Source: Terebella lapidaria
Lineage: Eukaryota > Annelida > Polychaeta > Terebellida > Terebellidae
NCBI GenBank assembly: GCA_949152475.1
Contig: OX424555.1
Coordinates: 96,133,515 to 96,197,514, forward strand
DNA: 64,000 nt
Reading direction: 5' to 3'
Positions 45,585 to 54,696 of the stretch are shown here, in pieces; the first letter of the stretch is position 1; each line of letters opens with the position of its first letter. Position numbers and translations under genes: made by a program. The notes beneath the pieces were generated by a model. The model searched no databases. It saw nothing but the letters and a program-made list of their open reading frames with translations, and was not told the origin of the DNA.

Positions 45585-45731
45585 TGACAACATGACAACA
45601 CAAGACAGATGGGAGCTGTGTCGTACAGCGACACAACAAAAACTGTCATCATCAATTATTGCCCAGACCCGGCACAAGTTACATCGAGGCATGAAGATTA
45701 TGCAGTGAAACAAACAAAATATGGAGTGTAG
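45585..45731 (+). pseudogene. Third copy of the exon at 10,171 (inverted scrap)
   Basis: Reads HDNTRQMGAVSYSDTTKTV and on to a TAG at 45,729 in the frame used at 10,345-10,171. A stop lies just upstream of the HDN motif and the acceptor is not conserved. It sits 45 bases from the Gypsy left LTR. Confidence 0.3.
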
Positions 45732-45765
45732 TTATGTTTGTGAAACAAGGCGATATGTTTATGTA
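45585..45765 (-). repeat. Third, inverted scrap of the A block
   Basis: About 180 bases that match, in reverse orientation, the sequence around 10,150-10,340 of copy A and the matching part of A' near 39,800-40,010. It directly abuts the left LTR of the Gypsy element at 45,777. Together with inverted B' on the other side of that element it suggests a third, inverted B-A unit, most of which has been lost. Confidence 0.7.
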
Positions 45766-45776
45766 TTTGTTACATA

Positions 45777-46511
45777 TGTAAAGTTATTGACTACCGTCCG
45801 CTCTTCGGGATCCTCGAGGATAGTCCTCTCTCATCCGAGTCCTTGCGGACGCGCATCCGCTATTCCGGATCCTCGCGGCAGGGCCGCTCACCGGAGGTCG
45901 CGGCGGACACGGTAACTACTTCATCATTAACGGTAACCAGGTAACAGCCCACCCGACACTCCCAGGCCTACGGACACCGTTCAGAAACTGGTTCATCACC
46001 ACGGTGTTAACTGGCGGGGCCTGGCGAGCCGCGGTCTGCCTCGGGGACGGAACCCCGTACAGTCCGACATGCTGGCCAGAGCCTCTGTCACATGTCCCGG
46101 GAAGGGAGAGAGCTGGCGATCCACAGGGCCGAAGGCCCCCGAGTCAGCAACTCGTCTCTCCCAGCCCGGGCCTCCCCACGGAAATCGTCCCCAGGGCTCT
46201 AGGAGCCCACTACTCAGACCCAGGGAACACAAAGCTCATGGCGAGCCTCGTGTGCGTCCTAGTCTCGATCTTGGACAATCTCCTCGAACGAGTCGCTTCC
46301 AGTGTATATATAATACACCAGAAACTGCAGGGCGCACGCGAGGTTAAATCGATCCATTGTTATAGTTTACTGGAGCGTAAATTACAATACGTCGCCGTGG
46401 CAACGCACGCTCGAACGGAGCATGTCAAAACAAGACCAAGTACAGAAAGGCCACACAAATGGCTTTTATGTTTACAATCACCTGCCGTGTGCTTAGGGCA
46501 AAATCGCCACA
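45777..46511 (-). repeat. Gypsy 3' LTR
   Basis: 735 bp, about 99.6 percent identical to the 5' LTR; the three differences I see all lie in the last 100 bases on the plus-strand right side. TATA-like stretch at 46,304-46,314. Confidence 0.93.
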
Positions 46512-46525
46512 TTACCCCCTTCTTA
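46512..46525 (-). promoter_or_regulatory. Polypurine tract
   Basis: In element orientation TAAGAAGGGGGTAA immediately precedes the 3' LTR, the expected place for the plus-strand primer. Confidence 0.75.
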
Positions 46526-47036
46526 CAATGTTGGTCCCCAACATGTTCCGCCCGCGCCCAAAATGCTCGAAACCCGACGAAGGCTTCGCATGGCGGGGGC
46601 CGGAAGAAGGCACGATGGCAACGCCCGGAAGTCACGGCGCAAACACTAGGACTTTAAGAGTCCCTTTTGGAAGAATGGGGAACTACCCCCGGACTTATGG
46701 AGTAAACTATAACGCGCTTTGCAATTTTGAATAAATCCTCATAAACAAGCTAAAATTTTGACCGAGGTGGTCCAAAACCGTGTGATGACCTTGAAAGGTC
46801 ATCCATTATAAAAGGACGGTGTGTCGAGTCTTTGGAATATCTTTAAGGTTAGACTTTAAATTTAGAAATTTTGTAAAACGACACACCGAGTGATCAAAAG
46901 TGATAGTACCTCTAAAATGTTGCCGACCGCCCTGCCGGCCGGCTCCTCAGATCCGCAGAACGGGTCTGAGGCAGGGCGGAGCCGCGGGAGCGACTCCAGC
47001 ACGCCGCCGCACACGTGCAGCGACGAGGCTAGCACC
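46526..47036 (-). other. Gypsy 3' untranslated region
   Basis: About 510 bases between the third frame and the polypurine tract. Contains gatgaccttgaaaggtcatc, a palindrome around 46,785-46,804. Confidence 0.6.
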
Positions 47037-50000
47037 CTAGCCTTCCTCCGTCGTCATCGGCTCCTCATCCGTGCCGCCTGTCTTGGGGTCTGGCGGCGGT
47101 GACGGGTCCCTACGCCGCGGAAGCAGCGGAGCCGGCATAGTGAAAGCCGGCTGCACGGGCGGATGAGGCAGGCCCGGTGGAGCTTGCACGGGCTTTTGTG
47201 GTGAGCCCTGCAATCCGGGTCCTGACGGAGCCATCACAACGGAGGCCGGTAGAGATGTCGCGCCGAGATCTGCTATGGCGCGGAACATCTCCACCGTATC
47301 GCGGGTGCGCTGTGGACCGGCCGTCCGTTCTCCCCACACCTGGACTAGGTATGGGTAGATGGCCAGCTCCAAAGCAGCATCCGCGCGCCGGAGAGCCGCC
47401 TGGTTCAGGGCGGACGACTCGGGGTCATCGACGCCCTGGATTAGGCGAGTCCGAGCGGCCTCGGCTTCGTCAAGACGACGCCGTAGCTGCTCATTCTCAG
47501 CCTCCAGGTGCTCCATCCGTGCGGCCACCTCTGGGGCGGGGGCGGACGCCCCGGACTGCTCGGCAAGAGCGGCGGTCCGACCCTGGTCGAACGCGCGCCG
47601 CTCAATGACGGCCGACAAAGTCCGGTAGCTCTCTAGGCTCCGCCGGGTGCCTTCCATGAGGCCCTGGTCGTATGCGAGATCGCATGCGACACGGGAGGCC
47701 TCGGCGCGGCACCGGCTGAACCGATCCAGAGAGCTGTCCATCTCCGCCACAAGGTACTCCGCCGCTCGGGTGAGTCGACCACGCTGGGGGTGATCCCAGG
47801 GGTGCTCCTCCCGAGCGCGGACCAACGCGGCTACACCTGCGGACCCCAAGTCACGAATGGCTCGAGGCACCGGCAGGTTCACCAACGCCGGATCACCGGG
47901 GATCCGGTCCATACCATCGCGACGATGGCCGACCGCCTGGCCTACAGACTCGCGGAAAGTCTCGTAGACGCTGGCGGTCGTGGGACCGAGCCTCCGGCGT
48001 ACGTCCGCCGTGGCGTCGAGGGGGTCCAAGTCCAGGGAGGCAGTGCTTTGCCACCCTGCGGACGTCCCCTCAACTACCAACGAGGACGCGGACGCCGACC
48101 TCGTGAGAGGTACCGCACGTCCGCTACTGCTCGCTACCGAGGGAGTCACGCGTGGAGTCCTTGGCGGGACCGCCGACGCGGTACTCGAGGAGGCGGAGGT
48201 GTCTGCCACCACCCGTCCCTCAGACGGACCCGCGGGTACCGTCACCTCGAGCAAGCCCGGGTAGTCCTCCTGAGTCAGCGCACCCGGAGACTGCAAGGGC
48301 GTCGTCCCGGCCGGAGTCTTTCCGGCGGACGAACTCTTCCCCTGAGTCTTTGGCTGGGGGCGCGGCTTAGGAGTAGCCACTCGTGTCTTGGCCGCGATCT
48401 GCGGCATCTCCGACACGATCATTGTCACCCGGTGCCGTTCTTCACCGGCCTGGATCACCGGCGGTTCACGGACAGCCTCTGCTGCTGTCCGGGCGGCTTC
48501 CGCCGCCTGGAACTCCGCCGGGGTCTGGCCCATCGTAGCCGTCAGGCGAGCGGTGTAGCTCGAGCCCGCGGACACAACGCCAGACTGCCTCCAGGCATCG
48601 TCCATGATGCGCTGTGCAAAGCGCCATGGACCCCAGTGAAAGAACCGGTGATTCGCCGTCCCTGACGTAGTCATGAACGACGCCACCCTCGGTGGTATGT
48701 ATCCATAATTGAATACAGGCCCCACTTCATTTCCAACGAGATGAAGTCCCTCACCGCGGTGTGCACCCGAGCGGTGATCATTTAGGGCCTCTAAACTGGC
48801 GAAATATCGTTGCTGAGGGGTGCCGGAGTAGCACCTCTTGCAAACGAACATTTGCATCCAGGGGTAGTGGTACCCCGCAATGTGTCGACTCAAGTGGTCG
48901 TAGGTAGGATACCTACGATCCCGGTTGAGCGCACGGTGCGGGTCCTCATACCCGTCCAGGGATTTCGGACAGAGTTGGCATATTACACCCTCCTCTGGCT
49001 CGGGCGGCAACCCGACACGCTCCTCGTCCGTGAGTGGACGAGGCCGTGTGAAAGGCGTGTCGGCCGCCGCGCCGGCCGCCGCGGTGCGGCGTCCCTGCGG
49101 ATCCCTGCCGTAGCGCGGGAGGAACATGTGTCCCTGACGGACTCCAGGGAGTTCGGGGCCCATTTCGGCCCGCAGCCTCTGGATAGAGGGCTGCTCCGAG
49201 GACGACCGTTTCTTCTTTTTGGCCGCCCCCGAACGATTCTCCGACCTGGTTTGTCGGGGCACACTCTTCCCGCGTGGGGGCGCGGCCCTCCGTTGCTGCG
49301 CAACGAAGGCCCGCGCTCCCGCTTCCAGTGCGGCGTCAGACAGGTGGACCCCGTCTTGCTCCGCGCGCTTCCGGAGGAGTTCTAAACGAAGATCTCCCTC
49401 CTTCGGCACGGGACGCCCTCTGTCCACTGGACTTGACCCCACCTCCGCAGCTCCGGTAGGTTTCTTAGTACCGGAGGAAGAGGAAGAGGAGGTTCCTTTC
49501 GGTGCCTGGATAGGCACCCGCTTACAGGAACCTCCCGCGCCTGGGCCGGATCCCGCGGAGGCGCCGCCCGCACCAGATCCCGAGGGATTAGGCGCCTTGG
49601 CGACTCCGGGTTTGGCGGAGGACCCTTTCTGGCCGCCCGGCTTGGGCGCCAGTGGCTTAGGCCCTCCGGACTTCGATCCGGCTTGAGGCGAGGGGCCGCC
49701 GGACTTCTTTTTCCGGTGCGGCCGCTTCTTCTTCTTCTTCTTTGGAGGCGAGGAGGCCGGGTCCGGGTCGGATCCGGCCTCAGATTGCCCACGCTCAGCG
49801 GCTTCCAGCTCTTGCTGGGCTCTCCACTGCTTTTGAGCAATCTCCCGGGCTCGACGGCGAGTACGCCTAGAGACGGGCGATGTAAACCCGTCATCTCGGT
49901 TCTCGGTCTCCTTCGAGCCAGACTCCTGTTCCTGAGGCGGCGCTTGGGATGCGGCTTCCTCAGCCGCGTCAACCTGCTCCGCCCAAGTCCCAGGGGCCTT

Positions 50001-50510
50001 CTGGTCGTGCGGACCAGACTCCGCAGGTGCGGACACCGAGGAGTTCTCGGCGGAACCGGTGTCCGGACGGCTACGGCCATCCGGACGGGTTTCCGCACGA
50101 GTACTCTCATCCGGGCCCAGAGACGCAAGCATCTCCGAGGACGGGTGCAACTCAATGTCCACACTAGCAAGTCCCGCACCACCGCAGTCCATCACTTCTT
50201 CCATACGGGAAAAAGTGGACGGATCTAGGGGTAACTCGGCGCCTGCCGTGGCCGAGTCACTCTCTGCGGGGCGGTCCTCCGCGACCTCGCTCTCAGACTC
50301 GGTTCCTGAGTAAGAACCGGAGCTGGAGCTGGATTCCTCAGAACCCACATAGGCTCCCCGAGGGATGTCCTCGCGGTCATCCTCCTCGGGCCTAGACTGG
50401 GGTCTCGAGTACGAATTACCGCGCTCAAGAGACCCCTCTCCCCTCCCTTCATCACCTCCCCAGCCGTCGCTACTTTCCGACATGTCAAGCGCTCTAATCG
50501 CTCTAAACAC
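47037..50510 (-). CDS. Third long frame of the Gypsy element, zinc-finger and coiled-coil protein (fossil)
   Basis: 1,157 codons on the same strand as gag and pol, lying between pol and the 3' LTR. Regions: an acidic Ser-rich N-terminus (1-250); strongly basic Lys/Pro/Gly stretches (about 257-345); a helical basic segment (about 370-450); two C2H2-like fingers (about 511-548, with CQLC and HIAGYH; about 557-584, with CKRC and DHRSGAH); a conserved-looking region after them (about 585-650); a Ser/Thr/Pro-rich linker; and a helical C-terminal third with a short coiled coil (about 996-1026, MEHLEAENEQLRRRLDEAEA). No signal peptide, transmembrane segment or fusion motif, so it does not look like env. 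It could be an RNA- or DNA-binding accessory or a second Gag-like protein. Function unknown. Confidence 0.8.
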   Translation of the reverse strand: MFRAIRALDMSESSDGWGGDEGRGEGSLERGNSYSRPQSRPEEDDREDIPRGAYVGSEESSSSSGSYSGTESESEVAEDRPAESDSATAGAELPLDPSTFSRMEEVMDCGGAGLASVDIELHPSSEMLASLGPDESTRAETRPDGRSRPDTGSAENSSVSAPAESGPHDQKAPGTWAEQVDAAEEAASQAPPQEQESGSKETENRDDGFTSPVSRRTRRRAREIAQKQWRAQQELEAAERGQSEAGSDPDPASSPPKKKKKKRPHRKKKSGGPSPQAGSKSGGPKPLAPKPGGQKGSSAKPGVAKAPNPSGSGAGGASAGSGPGAGGSCKRVPIQAPKGTSSSSSSGTKKPTGAAEVGSSPVDRGRPVPKEGDLRLELLRKRAEQDGVHLSDAALEAGARAFVAQQRRAAPPRGKSVPRQTRSENRSGAAKKKKRSSSEQPSIQRLRAEMGPELPGVRQGHMFLPRYGRDPQGRRTAAAGAAADTPFTRPRPLTDEERVGLPPEPEEGVICQLCPKSLDGYEDPHRALNRDRRYPTYDHLSRHIAGYHYPWMQMFVCKRCYSGTPQQRYFASLEALNDHRSGAHRGEGLHLVGNEVGPVFNYGYIPPRVASFMTTSGTANHRFFHWGPWRFAQRIMDDAWRQSGVVSAGSSYTARLTATMGQTPAEFQAAEAARTAAEAVREPPVIQAGEERHRVTMIVSEMPQIAAKTRVATPKPRPQPKTQGKSSSAGKTPAGTTPLQSPGALTQEDYPGLLEVTVPAGPSEGRVVADTSASSSTASAVPPRTPRVTPSVASSSGRAVPLTRSASASSLVVEGTSAGWQSTASLDLDPLDATADVRRRLGPTTASVYETFRESVGQAVGHRRDGMDRIPGDPALVNLPVPRAIRDLGSAGVAALVRAREEHPWDHPQRGRLTRAAEYLVAEMDSSLDRFSRCRAEASRVACDLAYDQGLMEGTRRSLESYRTLSAVIERRAFDQGRTAALAEQSGASAPAPEVAARMEHLEAENEQLRRRLDEAEAARTRLIQGVDDPESSALNQAALRRADAALELAIYPYLVQVWGERTAGPQRTRDTVEMFRAIADLGATSLPASVVMAPSGPGLQGSPQKPVQAPPGLPHPPVQPAFTMPAPLLPRRRDPSPPPDPKTGGTDEEPMTTEEG

Positions 50511-52398
50511 TGGGAGTCAGATCCGCAGATCCGTCTCCACCAGTGCCGAGCGCTTGAATGACGAGAAGGTGTCGAATTACATCGATTATAGGCATCAAGT
50601 GTTGGCAGTTATACTGCACACGCATCGTATGACGCGTTCCCGTGGAAACGTCTATTCACTGCATCTACCCGATCGACAGACAAAAGGACGTTTTACATTC
50701 CCGCATTCCCATACACGCATCTCCCCCCGGTGACTCCTTTCATGCCATGTATACGGGTGGCTTGTGTACACAAGCCATCCCGGGGGAACCCGCTAAAATA
50801 CTACAGTAATTAACAGCAGTCATTAGCAATAGCTTTCGCACTGGCGATCAATGACGTGAAGTTAATCACCCTCGCAGGTTAAAGATTGTATACAATGTAT
50901 CAAAAAGCCAAACTACTTGTGGGTGTTACGATTATGTCACCCTATCAGCAGCGATAAATAAAAATTTAACACCGCTCAAGCAGCAATGAAAATAAATCCA
51001 CCACCGCTTGCATGCTTTTCATAGATCACGGCATACAGCCTTCGATACAATGTACACAATCTCCTACACCCCTCTTGCGAAAGCAGAAATCTCCCGATTT
51101 CTTACTCTCTATTGCACCAGGGAAAAGATATATCTCTAAACTTTCTCATATATGGGATAAATGAGTAAGAATAGCATTTCCACGGGAAACACGCACACAC
51201 TTGTGGCTTATAATCCTCCCATAAATAATAAATGAGATGGAAAATAAACAAAATCACTCCCCATAGCCGCTGGCACGCTTACAGGGCGATCGGACATACC
51301 CATGACGTCCGGACAGACAATCGGGCGCCCTATGGGCGTTTTCAAAGCGCCCACTAGCATCCCCGACGTACTGCCCGGCCGCGGAGCGGTGCCCGGTCCA
51401 GCCCAGAGCCTCCTCAAACGACTACCGGAGCGCGGAGCCAATAGATTTAGACGCGGAGCCGGCATGGTCCATAACCGCACTGGTTAGGGGGCGAACCCTT
51501 CATACCGGCGCCCAATCTAGAGGCGCCCAAAGATGGTGAAAGCAATAGCCGGCGGACGTCCGGGGCTGCCCGCGGACGGAGTCCAGGCCGGACGTCTACC
51601 ATTGTACGGCGTATTGCCCTTATCCAATGAAGATGAAATTGGAATTAGAAGCCACCACAAGTGTTGCGCATGTAATATACGACCCCCTTCTTAGAAGGAG
51701 GCCGGGGTTCCGGTCATTCCGGCCGGACCGCGTATTGTAAGGTACGATCCGGACGAGAACGAGCGTCACCCGCTGCCGCGGCTGGTCCGCACGCGCGGAC
51801 TTAACAACCGCTCCATTATCATAATGGATAGTCGGTTTCCTGCCGTAAGAAACCTTAAACTACCATAACCGCAATTACAGTAGTGGCTCACGGGGGATAA
51901 CTACACCGAAGTGCGTCATCTTAAAGCGCCGCGGACGCCGGACGAGTCACGCGGACGAACCGCGGACATCAGTCCTCATCTGCGGACACTATCCCCGCGT
52001 CCAGAGCCAGTTCCCCAAATCCGTGGGAAGGCGCTTCTCCCGTAGCGGACGTAAATCCCAACCTCAGTCTGGCCATATAAGAGGTTGTCCCGGGACCAGG
52101 GGCGTCCGGCCGGAACAGTAAATTCGTCCGGCCAGCGTAACCGTTGTACGGATTACGCCGGACAGCCGTCCACAAGGTGCGGACCGGCCATCCGCACGTC
52201 CCTGGCGCTAGAAACTACAGGAGGGCGGATGCGGAGCGGCGGCGTTACGACATGAAAGTCTCCGCGGACCTCAACTCCGAAGATGGCCACAAAGTAGCCA
52301 CCCGCGGAGGTAAGTCGTGCGGACTCTCACGGAACGACCTAAAACCCGTCCGTAGTATGATAGACGGGTACCGCAGGCGCATCCGCATGGGCGGAAGG
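50511..52398 (-). other. Gypsy spacer between pol and the third frame
   Basis: About 1.9 kb without a long minus-strand frame. It is AT-richer at 50,760-51,250 and GC-rich elsewhere. It may hold splice or internal-initiation signals for the third frame; none could be identified. Confidence 0.6.
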
Positions 52399-54696
52399 TT
52401 ATTCCCACCCATACCGGGCTGGCGCACGTGGTTTCCGGCGTGGCCGCCCGTCATCCGCAGGTACTGGAGGGAGTGGAGGTACCTGCGGATCGCCGTCATC
52501 TGGCTGATAGCCACCCAGTCCATCATCTGACGGGTCAGAGAGGTCCGGGAGGCCCACCATACGGCGCACACGCTCGTCCGGAGTCCGCGGATGCTGACCG
52601 GACGGATCCCATACGGGAGCATCATCCGGTTCCGCATCTTGAATTAGCGGATCCATGACAAGCGGGCCCTCGTACTTCTTCAGATTATCGATATGGACAA
52701 CCAGAACCCTGTCCGGATCGGAATCCCTCCGGATCCGGTAGTCCACATCTGTCACCTGTTTCAGTACGGTAAACGGGCCTATCCACGGCTTAGCAAATTT
52801 ATTGCCTTGCTTAAGCGGCGGATAATAGTAGCGCACCTTGTCGCCTTCCGCAAAAGCTGGCCTACCCTTGGCATGGGCGTCATAGCCTCGCTTCTGCCGG
52901 AGGGCAGACTTGTCCAGGCGCGCGCGCGCGAAATCATGGGCGTTCGCCAGGGCGCGGCGAATCCACTCCACGTATTCCGGACCGCACTGGGGTACCGCGC
53001 CGGTCTCTGCCGCAGTTGGATACATAATATCCACGGGCAAATTTAACTCCCGGCCGTACAACATCGCGTGCGGAGTAACTCCGGTCGAAGAGTGGACCGA
53101 CGACCTGTACGCCATTAAGACATACGGGAGGTGGTCATCCCAATCATTCGCACGATCATTTACAAAGGCCGCCAGCATGTTGAGGACCGATCGATTAAAG
53201 CGTTCGACCTGGCCATCAGACTGGGGCCTGTAGGGGGTGGTCCGCACCTTGGTACTCCCTAGCATCTGTGCTAGGTTCCGGAACAGGTTGCTCTCAAATT
53301 GCGTGCCCTGATCCGAATGTACCTGTTTAGGTACCCCATGGTACACCACCCATCTATTCACCAATAACCGAGCTACCTCGTCCGCGGTCTGGCGGCGCAG
53401 TGGGTAGGCGTCGGTATACTTGGTAAAATAGTCGGATATCACCAGGATGTACCGGAAACCGCGCGGGGTGACCCGGTGGGTATCCAGTATATCCAAAGCT
53501 ATCCGATCAAACGGCGCGCCCGCCTTAACCGTGGTTAAGGGGTGGCGGCCAGGAGTCGGGACTCCTTTGCGAGCTTGACACCGAGGGCAGGCTACGCACC
53601 ACCGTTGCACGTCCAAGCCGCTACCAGGCCAATGAAAGCGCTGTTGTAGCCTATGGACGGTCCTCCGGATTCCCAAGTGACCGGTCACCCGGAGGTCATG
53701 CAACTGGTGGAGTACTTCTTTCCGCAGCTCCGCCGGAAGCACCAACTGCCATATTGGAGGCAGTGGGGTCGGTGGCTCATAGCGCCGGTACAGGAGGCCA
53801 TCCCTCAAGGAGAGTCGTTCCCACTGAGATACTAGAGACAAGGTCTCCTCCCTGTAGGTCTTTCGCTCATCCTTCGAGGGCTTCTGGCCGGCCTCAAGGG
53901 CTGTGATCACCGGTGCCAGAGCTCTGTCAGCTCTCTGCGCCGCAGCTATCTGCGCCGGAGAGTAGCCACCCAAGTAATTAGGCTCCTCATCCGTCGCGTC
54001 CGGCTGCGCCGCAGCGGCCATCACCACAGGGGGCAAGGACCGCTCATACTCAGACTCTCCAGAGGACGAGGGTACCCACGAGGAGTACACCGCCGGACTC
54101 GAGGAAGACTCGCTGGAGCTGAGCCGCACCTCCGCTTCATATGCGGGACGCCCTCGCCGATATCGGCGGGTCCGCGCGCGGAGATGAGCCCTAGACGCTC
54201 CGGCCGCCGTGTTGTTAGAGGGGGCGGCGGCCTGCGGTCTCCCCGGAACGTCCAATTCCGAGTCTGAGGACGAATCCGCGGCTTGCTGGAATGGTGCCAT
54301 CCCTGCACAACCCGGATTCTTGCACTTATGACAACGGGACAGGCCGTCCGCGTTGCCGTGCAACTTACCAGCGCGATGCTCTATCTGCATGTCATACTCT
54401 TGGAGTTTGACGAGCCACCGCGCCACCAAGCCATCGGCCTCACTATAGTTGAGGAGCCATCTCAGCGAACTATGATCAGTCCGCAAGCGGAAATGGCGTC
54501 CCAACAAATAGTGCCGGAAACGCTTGGTCATCGTAACCACCGCGAGCAACTCGCGATGAGTGGTACAGTAGTTCATTTGAGAGCGGCTCAAGGCCACACT
54601 CGCATAAGCTACTACCCGCTCTTGCCCATCCACGATCTGCGAGAGGACACCGCCGAGTGCGAAGTTACTCGCGTCAGTGTCCAGGATGAACACCAC
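52399..54696 (-). CDS. pol: Gypsy pol segment: RNase H and integrase (fossil)
   Basis: 765 codons. RNase H near the start (FILDTDASNFALGGVLSQ; TTHRELLAVV; LRTDHSSLRWLL), an acidic Ser-rich linker, then integrase: an HHCC zinc-binding module (H..H in LHDLRVTGHLG, C..C in WCVACPRCQARKG), the DDE core (DRIALDILD, HSDQGTQFES, the glutamate in SDGQVERFN), and a C-terminal GPY/F-type module (KPWIGPFTVLKQV). No chromodomain is visible at the end. The linker between RNase H and integrase is unusually long and Ser/Ala-rich. Confidence 0.9.
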   Translation of the reverse strand: MVFILDTDASNFALGGVLSQIVDGQERVVAYASVALSRSQMNYCTTHRELLAVVTMTKRFRHYLLGRHFRLRTDHSSLRWLLNYSEADGLVARWLVKLQEYDMQIEHRAGKLHGNADGLSRCHKCKNPGCAGMAPFQQAADSSSDSELDVPGRPQAAAPSNNTAAGASRAHLRARTRRYRRGRPAYEAEVRLSSSESSSSPAVYSSWVPSSSGESEYERSLPPVVMAAAAQPDATDEEPNYLGGYSPAQIAAAQRADRALAPVITALEAGQKPSKDERKTYREETLSLVSQWERLSLRDGLLYRRYEPPTPLPPIWQLVLPAELRKEVLHQLHDLRVTGHLGIRRTVHRLQQRFHWPGSGLDVQRWCVACPRCQARKGVPTPGRHPLTTVKAGAPFDRIALDILDTHRVTPRGFRYILVISDYFTKYTDAYPLRRQTADEVARLLVNRWVVYHGVPKQVHSDQGTQFESNLFRNLAQMLGSTKVRTTPYRPQSDGQVERFNRSVLNMLAAFVNDRANDWDDHLPYVLMAYRSSVHSSTGVTPHAMLYGRELNLPVDIMYPTAAETGAVPQCGPEYVEWIRRALANAHDFARARLDKSALRQKRGYDAHAKGRPAFAEGDKVRYYYPPLKQGNKFAKPWIGPFTVLKQVTDVDYRIRRDSDPDRVLVVHIDNLKKYEGPLVMDPLIQDAEPDDAPVWDPSGQHPRTPDERVRRMVGLPDLSDPSDDGLGGYQPDDGDPQVPPLPPVPADDGRPRRKPRAPARYGWE

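Noticed and set aside
45996-46657. Gene inside the LTR (up to 217 codons)
   Set aside because: It recurs in both LTRs as a chance frame in GC-rich LTR sequence and in the 3' copy runs on into the untranslated region.
47790-48665. Long plus-strand frames across the Gypsy element (for example 291, 277, 230 and 217 codons)
   Set aside because: They lie opposite or out of frame with gag, pol and the third frame. GC-rich coding DNA opens antisense frames by chance, and none shows a recognisable motif.
47037-50510. Envelope gene
   Set aside because: Position fits, but there is no signal peptide, transmembrane segment or Cys pattern of an envelope; zinc fingers and disordered regions dominate.
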